Program-made: the position numbers and the translations under genes
Notes under the pieces: generated by a model
What the model saw: the letters and a program-made list of their open reading frames with translations, nothing else
Database searches by the model: none
What the model was told of the DNA's origin: nothing
Assembly: GCF_042139015.1 (NCBI RefSeq)
Contig: NZ_JBHIKY010000002.1
Location: forward strand, 1 to 64,000
Length of the DNA stretch: 64,000 nucleotides
Reading direction: 5' to 3'
Source of the DNA: JBHIKY01 sp042139015
Lineage (GTDB): Bacteria; Bacillota; Bacilli; Bacillales; Marinococcaceae
Part shown: piece by piece, positions 42,382 through 51,296 of the stretch
Layout: each line of letters opens with the position of its first letter
Numbering within the stretch: the first letter of the stretch is position 1

Positions 42382-43362
42382 TTATTGTTCGTTGTCCTGT
42401 AATACAGGTATTCGTTTTTCGTCTAATAATGTAGAAACGGTATCCAGCGTAATCTGTTTCTTTTTTATTTGATCAATCATAGGTTTGAGGCCGGCTGCAG
42501 ACGCAGCAGTTGGATGCATGAGGACAAGCGTCCCGTTTTCCGTTTTTGCTGCTGTACGATCTGCCATTTCGATAGGGTCAGGGTTTTTCCAATCGACAGT
42601 ATCAGCAGTCCATAAAATCGTATTCATATCCATTTCAGCCGCTGTCTTGACAGTTTGATCCGAAAAGCTGCCGGAAGGCGGTGCAAACAGTGATGGCTGA
42701 ATGGAAAGCACAGCTTCGATTGCCTGATTCGTCTTTTCGAGCTCTGCGTATGTTTCTTCCTCGGTAGAAGTTTTCAAATCGGGATGTGAATAAGCATGGC
42801 TTCCGATTTCGTGTCCTTCCTCCACGATCATTTTAGCTAACCTCGGAAACTTTTGCACCCATCTTCCCTCCAGAAAAAAAGTGGCTTTTACATTCTCTTC
42901 CTGCAAAGTCTTTAACATAGTCGGGAGATATTCCTCTCCCCACGATACATTTATCATCAAGGAAGCCATTGGTTTGGAAGGATTTCCTTTATAAATAGGT
43001 GCCGGAGGCAGATCGCTTAAGTGAACCTGGGGTGAGATCTCTTCAAAGACTAGATTTTTTTCATCAAATGAGCCATTTTTTTTCATTAATTCGTAGGAAG
43101 CTTTTACGTCAACTGTCTGTCCGTTATAACCTGGAATGGCTTTCCACACTTTATCTATGACAGCATCCTGGGGTGCAGCCTGAAATTCTTCTGCTGCCGC
43201 TTCAGTCAGTTTATATAATTGATTGTCCTTACTGCTTACTGCAAATGAATCTGCTGTCTCAAATGATGCCTCTTTATGAGTGGTGTAGGGCAGGGTTTCA
43301 TGTACGATCAATAAAAGTACGACGATAGAAAAAAGCAGTAAGGCAGGCATATGCTTGTTCAT
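42382..43362 (-). CDS. ylxY: Polysaccharide deacetylase-like protein YlxY
   Basis: A 326-residue exported or membrane-anchored protein: signal/anchor helix at about 6-24, then a NodB-homology domain from about residue 130. Metal motif 2 is present (SHAYSHPD). However, motif 1, normally TFDDG, reads NVSWGEE, so both aspartates are lost, and motif 3 reads APPSG without the Arg. Catalysis is therefore doubtful; to my recollection other YlxY proteins share this feature. A CATACACT box at 43383-43390 could be a sigma-E -10, but the -35 is weak. Confidence 0.9.
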   Translation of the reverse strand: MNKHMPALLLFSIVVLLLIVHETLPYTTHKEASFETADSFAVSSKDNQLYKLTEAAAEEFQAAPQDAVIDKVWKAIPGYNGQTVDVKASYELMKKNGSFDEKNLVFEEISPQVHLSDLPPAPIYKGNPSKPMASLMINVSWGEEYLPTMLKTLQEENVKATFFLEGRWVQKFPRLAKMIVEEGHEIGSHAYSHPDLKTSTEEETYAELEKTNQAIEAVLSIQPSLFAPPSGSFSDQTVKTAAEMDMNTILWTADTVDWKNPDPIEMADRTAAKTENGTLVLMHPTAASAAGLKPMIDQIKKKQITLDTVSTLLDEKRIPVLQDNEQ

Positions 43363-43382
43363 GTTGTCCCCCCTCCTGCTTC

Positions 43383-43390
43383 AGTGTATG
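43383..43390 (-). promoter_or_regulatory. Possible sigma-E -10 box of ylxY
   Basis: Minus-strand CATACACT fits the sigma-E -10 consensus CATACAHT. No clear KMATATT element is at the right distance, so the call is tentative. Confidence 0.3.
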
Positions 43391-43460
43391 AAACCAGGCA
43401 GGGGAGCTAGAACGAAAATTTGTTTATCCCTATGTAAGACGCTTTTAAAGCGCCGAATAA

Positions 43461-43492
43461 AAAGAACTTGGCATGATGCCAAGCGTCTTTTT
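43461..43492 (-). terminator. pnp terminator
   Basis: ACTTGGC and GCCAAGC arms with extended AAAGA/TCTTT pairing surround an ATGAT loop; TTCTTTTT follows on the minus strand. Confidence 0.82.
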
Positions 43493-43494
43493 GA

Positions 43495-45588
43495 TTACTT
43501 TTGTTTTTGTTCTTTCAATAATACTTTTCTGGAGAGGTTTACTCGGCCCTGATTATCGATTTCAGTTACTTTAACAAGTACCTCATCGCCGATTTTTACA
43601 ACATCTTCGACTTTGTTTACCCTCTCTTCAGCCAGCTGAGAGATGTGAACAAGTCCGTCTTTTCCTTTAAAGAGTTCAACGAATGCTCCGAATTTCTCTA
43701 TTCGTTTTACTTTGCCAAGGTACGTTTCGCCTACTTCTACTTCTCTTATAATATCCTCAATAATTTTCTTAGCTTTTACATTTGCTTCTGCATCTGTGGA
43801 GGAAATATACACCGTGCCATCCTGTTCGATATCGATTTTCACACCGGTATCTTCAATGATCTGATTAATCGTCTTGCCGCTTGGCCCAATAACATCACGA
43901 ATTTTATCCGGGTGAATGGACATCGTCGTGATTTTTGGAGCGTAGGCAGACAGTTCTTTTCTTGATTCACTAATGGCAATCAGCATATTATCCAGCACTT
44001 TCATGCGGGCGTCTTTTGCCTGAGCGAGAGCATAATCAAGAATTTCACGGTTAATCCCTGACAACTTGATATCCATCTGCAGAGCGGTAACCCCTTTTTC
44101 CGTGCCGGCGACTTTAAAGTCCATATCACCGAGAGCGTCTTCCATTCCTTGAATATCTGTCAGAACTGTAACGTCTTCCCCTTCTTTGACGAGCCCCATT
44201 GCAATACCTGCAACAGGTGCTTTTATAGGTACACCTGCATCCATCATCGCAAGAGTGCTGGCACAAATACTTGCCTGGGAGGTTGAGCCGTTTGATTCCA
44301 GCACCTCTGAAACAAGTCGAATCGTATATGGAAAATCCTTTTCATCGGGAATCACTTGTTCCAGTGCACGTTCCCCAAGAGCTCCATGTCCGATTTCACG
44401 GCGGCCGGGGCCTCTGATAGGTCCTGTTTCGCCAACACTGAACTGTGGAAAGTTATAGTGGTGCATAAATCGCTTTGACTCTTCCATACCAAGACCGTCA
44501 ATGACCTGCACATCTCCAAGAGCACCTAGAGTACATACGCTCAACGCCTGGGTCTGACCGCGTGTAAACAGGCCCGATCCATGCGTTCTCGGCAGAAGCT
44601 TCACTTGAGAGGACAACGGGCGTATTTCTGCAGATGTTCTGCCATCCGGACGAATTTTGTCCTTCGTAATTAGCAGGCGGAATTGTTGTTTAACAAGTTT
44701 CGCTAAAATCGTATTCACTTCATCCTGGTCTTCTTCGTCAAACTGGTCCGCTATTTCTGCCTTAACAGCTTCAATTGCCTCTTCACGCTCCTGCTTTTCA
44801 TTAACCATTACTGCACTCTTCAGTTTGTCTTCTCCAAGCTCGCGGACACGGCTTTCGATTTGGGCATCCGCTTCAAGCAGCTCCGGTACAAACTTTTCTT
44901 TTCCTACTTTTTGAATAATGTCTTCCTGAAAAGCAACAAGACGTTTGATTTCTTCATGGCCAAACATGATCGCTTCGAGCATCGTTTCTTCCGACACTTC
45001 CCTGGCTCCTGCCTCCACCATGTTGACCGCTTCTTTCGTACCTGCCACAGTCAGTTCAATATCGCTGCTGTCCATTTGCTCAGATGTTGGGTTGATGACA
45101 AATTCACCATCTATACGGCCGACATTAACACCGGCTGCCGGACCATCAAACGGGATGTCCGAAACGGATAGAGCAAGTGAAGAGCCGAGCATCGCAGCCA
45201 TTTCAGATGAACAATTTTGATCAACACTCATTACAATACTGATTACCTGTACATCATTGCGGAAACCTTCCGGGAAAAGCGGCCGTACCGGCCGATCAAT
45301 TAAACGGCTTGTCAATACCGCGGTTTCACTGGGGCGGCCTTCTCGTTTAATAAACCCGCCTGGAATTTTACCAGCTGCATAAAGACGTTCTTCATAATTT
45401 ACGGTTAATGGGAAAAAGGGCAGGTCTTTTGGCGTTTTTGAAGCTGTTGCCGTGCTTAATACAACTGTGTCGCCGTATCTGACAAGGACTGCACCATTAG
45501 CCTGTTTGGCAAGCTGGCCGGTTTCTACCGTAAGTTCTCTTCCGGCCCAGTCAAAAGTGAATGTTTGTGGTGTTTGTTCCATTTCCAA
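43495..45588 (-). CDS. pnp: Polynucleotide phosphorylase
   Basis: PNPase degrades RNA 3' to 5' by phosphorolysis. The 697-residue protein has two RNase PH domains, the second with the active core GPGRREIGHGALGERAL and FKVAGTEKGVTALQMD, then a KH domain (about 555-620, DVIGPSGKTIN) and an S1 domain (about 623-690, GKVKRIEKFGAFVEL). AGGAGG is 8 nt from a TTG at 45588 and 14 nt from an ATG at 45582; TTG is annotated on spacing, the ATG remains possible. A promoter candidate at 45657-45685 lies after the rpsO terminator. Confidence 0.96.
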   Translation of the reverse strand: MEMEQTPQTFTFDWAGRELTVETGQLAKQANGAVLVRYGDTVVLSTATASKTPKDLPFFPLTVNYEERLYAAGKIPGGFIKREGRPSETAVLTSRLIDRPVRPLFPEGFRNDVQVISIVMSVDQNCSSEMAAMLGSSLALSVSDIPFDGPAAGVNVGRIDGEFVINPTSEQMDSSDIELTVAGTKEAVNMVEAGAREVSEETMLEAIMFGHEEIKRLVAFQEDIIQKVGKEKFVPELLEADAQIESRVRELGEDKLKSAVMVNEKQEREEAIEAVKAEIADQFDEEDQDEVNTILAKLVKQQFRLLITKDKIRPDGRTSAEIRPLSSQVKLLPRTHGSGLFTRGQTQALSVCTLGALGDVQVIDGLGMEESKRFMHHYNFPQFSVGETGPIRGPGRREIGHGALGERALEQVIPDEKDFPYTIRLVSEVLESNGSTSQASICASTLAMMDAGVPIKAPVAGIAMGLVKEGEDVTVLTDIQGMEDALGDMDFKVAGTEKGVTALQMDIKLSGINREILDYALAQAKDARMKVLDNMLIAISESRKELSAYAPKITTMSIHPDKIRDVIGPSGKTINQIIEDTGVKIDIEQDGTVYISSTDAEANVKAKKIIEDIIREVEVGETYLGKVKRIEKFGAFVELFKGKDGLVHISQLAEERVNKVEDVVKIGDEVLVKVTEIDNQGRVNLSRKVLLKEQKQK

Positions 45589-45656
45589 AGGATCTTCCTC
45601 CTGTATAGTTTATTCGAATGTATAGTTTCCAGCAGAACTTCCTCTTCTATTCTACA

Positions 45657-45685
45657 TTTGTATAAATAGGAAAGAAAGCCTGCAA
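45657..45685 (-). promoter_or_regulatory. Candidate promoter of pnp
   Basis: TTGCAG (45685-45680), 17-bp spacer, TACAAA (45662-45657), both partial matches, between the rpsO terminator and pnp. Confidence 0.4.
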
Positions 45686-45710
45686 AAGCGCAAATTAAAT
45701 TTTTCATAAC

Positions 45711-45738
45711 AAAAAAAGCGGGATTCCCTCCCGCTTTT
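45711..45738 (-). terminator. rpsO terminator
   Basis: AAAAGCGGGA (45714-45723) and TCCCGCTTTT (45729-45738) form a perfect 10-bp stem; TTTTTTT follows on the minus strand directly after rpsO. Confidence 0.9.
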
Positions 45739-45742
45739 CGTT

Positions 45743-46012
45743 CTACCGGCGCAAACCGAGCTTATTAATCAGATCGCGATAACGAGTGATATCTTTGTTA
45801 CGCAGATAAGTAAGCAGATTACGGCGCTTACCGACCATCTTTAAAAGACCCCGGCGGGAATGATGATCTTTCTTGTGAGTGCGCAAGTGCTCGTTGAGCG
45901 TGTTGATCTGCTCCGTTAGGATAGCTACCTGAACTTCTGGAGAACCAGTATCATTTTCATGCGTTTTGTATTCCTGAACCAGTTCATTTTTGCGTTCCAA
46001 AGTTAATGCCAT
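45743..46012 (-). CDS. rpsO: 30S ribosomal protein S15
   Basis: S15 is an early-binding protein of the 16S rRNA central domain. The 89-residue protein has the expected NDTGSPEVQVAILTEQIN and HKKDHHSRRGLLKMVGKRR segments. The start at 46012 follows AAGGAGGTG; a longer ORF to 46252 crosses the leader and the ribF end and is not real. The leader has a CTCCTCC complementary to this ribosome binding site, suggesting autoregulation. Confidence 0.98.
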   Translation of the reverse strand: MALTLERKNELVQEYKTHENDTGSPEVQVAILTEQINTLNEHLRTHKKDHHSRRGLLKMVGKRRNLLTYLRNKDITRYRDLINKLGLRR

Positions 46013-46100
46013 CCGGAACACCTCCTTTTTTAGAAATCGCCGATACCTGAGCCGATCGCCGGAGGAGCGCAAAGGCCGAGATATGGCTGATAATTGGTAC
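46013..46100 (-). ncRNA. rpsO leader with anti-Shine-Dalgarno pairing
   Basis: In the minus-strand transcript CTCCTCC (46067-46061) can pair with the rpsO GGAGG (46025-46021). Between them, a GGCGATCGG...TATCGGCGATT segment can form an inner stem with G-U/G-C pairs. S15 represses its own mRNA in several bacteria by binding such leaders. The exact fold needs modelling. Confidence 0.5.
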
Positions 46101-46107
46101 AGATAAA

Positions 46108-46136
46108 AGAATACTCTTTTTTTTATAAGAATGCAA
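46108..46136 (-). promoter_or_regulatory. Candidate promoter of rpsO
   Basis: TTGCAT (46136-46131), 17-bp A-rich spacer, TATTCT (46113-46108), ending about 95 nt before the rpsO ATG. Confidence 0.5.
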
Positions 46137-46151
46137 GGGCAGTGCTGGCTA

Positions 46152-47114
46152 TTATACACTATTTTTAACGGAGAGAATCTTTTCTGCCTTTTCTTTATCA
46201 GCTTTAATTTGAATAACGAGCTCATCTGCTGAATTGAATTTCTTTTCTCCACGAATTTTTTTTAGAAATTGAACCCGGACTTCCTTTTCATAAAGATCTC
46301 CTTCAAAATCAAGAACATGCACCTCAATCTGCGGGGGACCTTCCTGTTCATCGTGAAATGTAGGTTTGTAGCCGATATTGCAGACTCCATCTTTCCACTG
46401 ATTATCTACAAGCATACGAACAGCATAAACTCCTGTTGCAGGCAGTAAATAAGGATCCCTCACACTTACGTTTGCTGTAGGAAATCCAATTGTGCGCCCT
46501 CTCTGTTCCCCTGTTACTACAACGCCGTCTAAATCATAAGGTCGTCCAAGCAGTCCGCGCACTTGAAATAGATCTCCATTACTGATGTAATTGCGAATGA
46601 GGGTGGAGCTGATTTTTTCTCCATCAGGCGCCGCGACCTGAGAAATAGTAGTTTGGCTGAAGGATTGCCTTGCATGAAAGGGCATCGTTTCCATCGTCCC
46701 TTTTCCTAGTCTCCCATAACTAAAATCAAAGCCGGCTACTACATGAACCGCCCGGAAGCGTATCACATAGTCATCAATAAATTGCTGTGGTTCGAGTGCT
46801 GCAAACGCTTTGTCAAAATGAACCACAAACAAATAATCGACGCCAAGCCCGTACATCAGCTCTTCTTTTCTTGAAGAAGGGGTGATGTAGCGCATTGTCT
46901 CTTCAGAGAATTTGGAGGAAAGCACCGTTTTGGGATGAGGATGAAACGTCATCACCCCAACTGCAGTGCCTTTTTCTGCCGCAGTCTGCTTCGCTGTCTC
47001 AATCACACTTTGATGTCCGAGATGGACCCCGTCGAAATATCCAAGCGCCAGGACCATTTCAGGAAACGCTGGTTCAAAGAGCTGCTGTTGATGATATAAA
47101 AAGATAGTTTTCAT
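46152..47114 (-). CDS. ribF: Bifunctional riboflavin kinase/FAD synthetase
   Basis: RibF phosphorylates riboflavin to FMN and adenylylates FMN to FAD. The 320-residue protein has the adenylyltransferase nucleotide motif GYFDGVHLGH (near 26-35), SSTLIRNYI, and the C-terminal kinase motif GRTIGFPTANV (around 208-218). It is 33 bp after truB, with which it is probably cotranscribed. No FMN riboswitch is seen. Confidence 0.96.
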   Translation of the reverse strand: MKTIFLYHQQQLFEPAFPEMVLALGYFDGVHLGHQSVIETAKQTAAEKGTAVGVMTFHPHPKTVLSSKFSEETMRYITPSSRKEELMYGLGVDYLFVVHFDKAFAALEPQQFIDDYVIRFRAVHVVAGFDFSYGRLGKGTMETMPFHARQSFSQTTISQVAAPDGEKISSTLIRNYISNGDLFQVRGLLGRPYDLDGVVVTGEQRGRTIGFPTANVSVRDPYLLPATGVYAVRMLVDNQWKDGVCNIGYKPTFHDEQEGPPQIEVHVLDFEGDLYEKEVRVQFLKKIRGEKKFNSADELVIQIKADKEKAEKILSVKNSV

Positions 47115-47147
47115 CAGCTTTCACCTGCCACTTCACATAATTCAAAG

Positions 47148-48059
47148 TTACGACGATTCGGAAATTAACATCGTTTTTGGTTTTATTCTGCCGGGTTTGT
47201 TCGGGTGCTCTTCATAGACAGCAAGTGCTTTTTTGTTATAAAGAATCATAAACATCGGCTCTTTCACTTCAGGAAATGCCGGCAGCACCGCGCCGTTTTT
47301 CACCTTTTCAGCTAGTTCCTCCCCGATTTCTATATAAGGAAGATAGCTGAGCGCTTCTGCAATTGGAATGACTGCCCGCTCAAGCTCTCCGAATTCTTTT
47401 AATTGATTAAGTTCAGCGAGAGTTACGCAGTGCGTCAGCTGAAATGGACCAGAGCTTGTCCTTATCAGGTCAGACATGTGTGCGGGATAACCAAGTCGTT
47501 TTCCAATATCAACTGAAAGTGTCCTGATATAGGTGCCCTTGCTGCAAGAGACCTTAAAACGAAAAGTAACGAGCCTTTCTTTTACTTTGAGTGACTCTTC
47601 TAAATAAGAAATATCATACACTTCAATTGGCCGCGGTTCCCTCTTCACTTCAATTCCTTCTCTTGCATATTCATACAGCTTACGTCCCTTCACTTTAAGA
47701 GCGGAATACATTGGCGGCACCTGCTGCTGCCTGCCTTGAAAACCTTCGAGAACCTTCTGAATAGAGGATGCATCTATATCTTCTTTCACTGCTTTACTGC
47801 TGGTGATAATGCCGGAAGCATCTTCCGTGTCCGTCGCAAATCCGAGCGTGATTTCTGCTTCATACTGCTTTGGAAGGAGTGTAATATAATCAGCTGCCTT
47901 CGTTGCCTTTCCAAGACAGATAGGCAGCACCCCTTCAACATCAGGATCAAGCGTGCCGGTATGACCAACTCTTTTTGTTTCAAAGATTCTTCTAATTTTC
48001 ATCACACAGTCATGAGAGGTCATCCCTTTTTCCTTAAATAACGGTAACAAGCCGTCCAT
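47148..48059 (-). CDS. truB: tRNA pseudouridine-55 synthase TruB
   Basis: TruB makes pseudouridine 55 in the T-loop of tRNAs. The 303-residue protein has the catalytic Asp in HTGTLDPDVEGVLPI (33-47), YEYAREGIEV, and CSKGTYIRTL in the core. The C-terminal PUA-like region follows from about 240. A terminator lies between it and rbfA, so it may have a weak promoter of its own or rely on readthrough. Confidence 0.96.
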   Translation of the reverse strand: MDGLLPLFKEKGMTSHDCVMKIRRIFETKRVGHTGTLDPDVEGVLPICLGKATKAADYITLLPKQYEAEITLGFATDTEDASGIITSSKAVKEDIDASSIQKVLEGFQGRQQQVPPMYSALKVKGRKLYEYAREGIEVKREPRPIEVYDISYLEESLKVKERLVTFRFKVSCSKGTYIRTLSVDIGKRLGYPAHMSDLIRTSSGPFQLTHCVTLAELNQLKEFGELERAVIPIAEALSYLPYIEIGEELAEKVKNGAVLPAFPEVKEPMFMILYNKKALAVYEEHPNKPGRIKPKTMLISESS

Positions 48060-48095
48060 TACCTATTTCACCCCCGCTATGCAGCTGAAACTTTA

Positions 48096-48128
48096 TGTAA
48101 AAAGGGGCGCTGAAACAGCCCCCCTTTT
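48096..48128 (-). terminator. Terminator between rbfA and truB
   Basis: AAAAGGGGCGCTG (48100-48112) and CAGCCCCCCTTTT (48116-48128) pair over 13 bp with one mismatch; TTTTT follows on the minus strand. Confidence 0.8.
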
Positions 48129-48136
48129 GTCATTCA

Positions 48137-48487
48137 TTACTGCTCTTCTTCGTTCACTTCACGTAGAAGCTTATCAATTCTGTTTCCGTAATCAATCGAT
48201 TCATCAAAAGCAAATGAAATATCAGGCGTTTTTCTCAGTTGAATTCGCTTCCCAATTTCGCTGCGGATAAAGCCTCTTGCTTTTTGAAGTGCCTGCAGGG
48301 TTTTTTCTTTGTCCTCCTCTTCTCCGAGGACGGTAAAAAAAACTTTCGCCTGCTGCAGGTCCCCTGTCACATCTACACCTGTGACAGTCACAAATTGCAC
48401 GCGCGGGTCTTTAAGTTCGCGGGTAAGAATGTCTGCCATTTCTTTTTTCATTTGTTCCCCGACACGATGAGGTCTTACATTACTCAT
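48137..48487 (-). CDS. rbfA: Ribosome-binding factor A
   Basis: RbfA binds free 30S subunits and assists 16S 5'-end maturation. The 116-residue protein has the expected SNVRPHRVGEQMKKEMADIL start, KDPRVQFVTVTGVDVTGDLQQAKVF and IRSEIGKRIQLRKTPDI segments forming a KH-like fold. The start is at 48487 with AAAGGAGG upstream. It closes the rimP-nusA operon before a strong terminator. Confidence 0.96.
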   Translation of the reverse strand: MSNVRPHRVGEQMKKEMADILTRELKDPRVQFVTVTGVDVTGDLQQAKVFFTVLGEEEDKEKTLQALQKARGFIRSEIGKRIQLRKTPDISFAFDESIDYGNRIDKLLREVNEEEQ

Positions 48488-48501
48488 GATAGCTGCCTCC
48501 T

Positions 48502-48780
48502 TTAAAGCCATTCATAATCTGTCTCTGTGCGCTCAAGCTCCGGATAACGATCAATTAATTCCAGAGCTTTTTGTAGCTCTTTTTCTGCTTCCTGTCTGCT
48601 GTTGCTTATACAGACGATCGAGATAGCTGTGCGCTGCCAGAGGTCATGATGGTCCATTTCCGAGACGGAGACATTCAGTTTCTGTCTCAGTCTCGTGACT
48701 ACACTTTTTAAAACAGAGCGTTTTTCTTTTAAAGACTGTGCATTGTAGATCATACACTCACAATGGACTGCGCCGATCAT
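48502..48780 (-). CDS. ylxP: YlxP family protein (DUF503)
   Basis: A 92-residue protein (MIGAVHCECMIYNAQSLKEK) of the YlxP family, found next to infB and rbfA in Firmicutes and thought to take part in ribosome assembly or translation, without a proven function. Its ATG overlaps the infB stop by 4 bp, and rbfA starts 15 bp downstream. Confidence 0.93.
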   Translation of the reverse strand: MIGAVHCECMIYNAQSLKEKRSVLKSVVTRLRQKLNVSVSEMDHHDLWQRTAISIVCISNSRQEAEKELQKALELIDRYPELERTETDYEWL

Positions 48781-50978
48781 GTCCGTTTGATTTCCTCCAT
48801 AACGTATGCTTCCACCATGTCGCCTTCTTTTAGATCATTAAAGTTCTCAAGCGTAATACCACATTCATAGCCTGATGCCACTTCCTTCACGTCGTCCTTA
48901 TAACGTTTCAAAGCATTTATCTTTCCTTCGTAGATAACAATGCCGTCACGAATCAGGCGGACTGTAGAATCTCTTGTGATTTTTCCTTCCGTTACGTAGC
49001 TGCCGGCAATAGTGCCGATACGTGAAACCTTGAAAAGCTGCCGGACTTCCACCTGGCCGATGACTTTTTCCTCGTATTCAGGATCAAGCATGCCTTTCAT
49101 CGCTGCTTCAATTTCTTCAATGGCGTCATAAATGACACGGTGCAGTCGGATGTCGACTTTCTCAGCTTCGGCAGTACGATTAGCATTGACATCCGGACGC
49201 ACATTAAACCCAATGATAATCGCATTAGAGGCGGATGCTAAAATAACATCTGATTCGGCGATAGCCCCTGCTCCAGCGTGAATGATATTGATTTTTACGC
49301 CTTCCACTTCGATCTTTTCCAGAGAACCGCGGACAGCTTCGACGGAGCCCTGTACGTCCGCTTTTACGATCACATTAATTTCCTTCATGTTGCCTTCCTG
49401 AATCTGGCTGAACAGATCATCGAGACTAACACGGTTTGTCTGGCTTCTTTCTTCGTCTTTTGCCCGGGCTGCCCTTGCTTCCCCGATCTGGCGGGCTTTC
49501 TTTTCATCCTCGAACACGATGAAAGGATCGCCGGCAAGCGGTACATCATTTAAGCCGGTAATTTCTACCGGTGTAGATGGTCCAGCTGATTTAACCCGTC
49601 TTCCAATATCATTTACCATTGCTCTGATTTTACCGAATGTGTTCCCCACGACAATCGGGTCGCCGACATTCATCGTTCCACCCTGGACTAGCAGAGTAGC
49701 GACTGGACCCCGGCCTTTGTCGAGCTCCGCTTCTACAACGGTACCACGGGCGCGCTTATCCGGATTGGCTTTCAACTCCTCTACTTCTGCCACAAGCAGG
49801 ATCATCTCAAGCAATTCATCGATGCCATCACCCTGCAGAGCTGATACGTTTACAAAGATTGTCTCTCCGCCCCACGCTTCCGGAATCAGTTCAAATTCAG
49901 TTAATTCCTGCATTACACGGTCCGGATTGGCACCTTCTTTATCCATTTTGTTGACCGCAACAATAATTGGAACCTCAGCTGCTTTTGCATGATTTATCGC
50001 TTCTCTGGTCTGCGGCATAACACCGTCATCCGCTGCAACCACAAGAATGGTAATATCCGTAACTTGGGCACCGCGAGCACGCATTGTTGTAAAGGCTGCG
50101 TGACCCGGTGTATCAAGAAATGTAATTTTCTTGCCGTTTTCACTGACTTGATAAGCTCCGATATGCTGAGTAATTCCACCTGCTTCTCCTTCAGTCACTT
50201 TCGTGTGACGGATAGAATCGAGCAATGTGGTTTTCCCGTGGTCCACATGTCCCATAATTGTTACTACAGGAGGACGCTCTACGAGCTTGGCTGGGTCATC
50301 TTCCTCAAAATACGTATTGAAATCCAGCTGATCCACAACTACCTCTTCTTCTACAGCTACTCCATACTCGGACGCAAGAAGCTCTATCGTATCTTTGTCG
50401 AGTGATTCATTTTTAGTAGCCATTTTCCCCATCATCATCAGCTTTTTAATAAGTTCTGATGATTCTCTATGAAGCTTTTCTGCCAGTTCACCAACCGTTA
50501 ATGAGTCCAGGAATGTAATCTTGTCCGGAGTCGGCATTACCTGCTTAGGCTGCTGGTTATTGCTTCGGCGGTTGTTTTTTCCTCTGCCTTTGTTAAAAGA
50601 CTTGTTTCTCGGGTTATTTCTGTTCTGATTATTTCGATTAGGATTATTTCTATTTTGTCCGCCTTTGTTAGGACCCTGTTTACTCTGGTTATTTTTTGTC
50701 TGCTGATTCTGAGATCTTTCTTTTGTTGTATTTTTCATATTTTTATTTGTATTGTCTCCTCGCCCGCTTGCTGCTGCTTGGCCAGCGGATTTTTTTTGGT
50801 CACTTCTTCCCGATGGAGAAGCTTGTTTTCTTTTTTGCTGCAGTCGTTCAATCGTTTTTTCATCAATTACAGACATATGATTGGAAACATCCACGTTCAT
50901 GGCCTTTAATTCATTCACGATATCTTTGCTGGAAGACTGAACTGATTTCGCATATTCATATACTCTCATTTTTTTCAT
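48777..50978 (-). CDS. infB: Translation initiation factor IF-2
   Basis: IF-2 brings initiator tRNA to the 30S subunit and hydrolyses GTP on subunit joining. The 733-residue protein has an N-terminal IF2N domain, a Lys/Asn/Arg/Gln-rich unstructured segment (about 55-140) with repeats of NRNNP and NRNNQ, a second IF2N domain, then the G domain with GHVDHGKTT, DTPGHAAF and NKMDKE, and C-terminal domains. The start at 50978 (MKKMRVYEYAK) fits GGAGGTTG and homologues. It overlaps ylxP. Confidence 0.97.
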   Translation of the reverse strand: MKKMRVYEYAKSVQSSSKDIVNELKAMNVDVSNHMSVIDEKTIERLQQKRKQASPSGRSDQKKSAGQAAASGRGDNTNKNMKNTTKERSQNQQTKNNQSKQGPNKGGQNRNNPNRNNQNRNNPRNKSFNKGRGKNNRRSNNQQPKQVMPTPDKITFLDSLTVGELAEKLHRESSELIKKLMMMGKMATKNESLDKDTIELLASEYGVAVEEEVVVDQLDFNTYFEEDDPAKLVERPPVVTIMGHVDHGKTTLLDSIRHTKVTEGEAGGITQHIGAYQVSENGKKITFLDTPGHAAFTTMRARGAQVTDITILVVAADDGVMPQTREAINHAKAAEVPIIVAVNKMDKEGANPDRVMQELTEFELIPEAWGGETIFVNVSALQGDGIDELLEMILLVAEVEELKANPDKRARGTVVEAELDKGRGPVATLLVQGGTMNVGDPIVVGNTFGKIRAMVNDIGRRVKSAGPSTPVEITGLNDVPLAGDPFIVFEDEKKARQIGEARAARAKDEERSQTNRVSLDDLFSQIQEGNMKEINVIVKADVQGSVEAVRGSLEKIEVEGVKINIIHAGAGAIAESDVILASASNAIIIGFNVRPDVNANRTAEAEKVDIRLHRVIYDAIEEIEAAMKGMLDPEYEEKVIGQVEVRQLFKVSRIGTIAGSYVTEGKITRDSTVRLIRDGIVIYEGKINALKRYKDDVKEVASGYECGITLENFNDLKEGDMVEAYVMEEIKRT

Positions 50979-50996
50979 AAGAACAACCTCCACCTT

Positions 50997-51296
50997 CTAA
51001 TGATCCAGCATGGCACGAAGCTTTTTGGCGAAGCCATCGTCCATGATGCCGAGAATCACCCGGCTTTCTTTTCCGATTGCGCTGCCGAGACTCTCCCGGT
51101 CTCCAATTACACAAACAGGAATATTATAATAGCTGGATTTATCTTTAAATTTTTTCAGGGTGTTCGGCGAAGCGTCACCAGCGACGATTACGAGCCAGAC
51201 CGCCTGCTTACGAATTTCTCTTAAAACAGTATCCTCTCCCGTTTTAATTTTCCCTGCTTTTGCGGCAAGTCCGAGAAAAGAGTAGAAAGCATTCAT
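50997..51296 (-). CDS. ylxQ: YlxQ, L7Ae-type ribosomal family protein
   Basis: A 99-residue protein of the L7Ae/L30e/Gadd45 fold (FLGLAAKAGKIKTGEDTVL, LVIVAGDASPNT) that binds kink-turn-like RNA in related proteins. Its ATG overlaps the ylxR stop by 4 bp, and infB begins 18 bp downstream. Confidence 0.94.
   Translation of the reverse strand: MNAFYSFLGLAAKAGKIKTGEDTVLREIRKQAVWLVIVAGDASPNTLKKFKDKSSYYNIPVCVIGDRESLGSAIGKESRVILGIMDDGFAKKLRAMLDH

Noticed and set aside
45743..46252. Long version of rpsO with an 80-residue extension
   Set aside because: The extension is encoded by the rpsO leader and the end of ribF. S15 is 89 residues and has its own ribosome binding site at 46012.
49519..49992. 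Plus-strand ORF of 157 codons
   Set aside because: Antisense to the infB G domain; Ser/Thr-rich composition typical of a reversed conserved gene.
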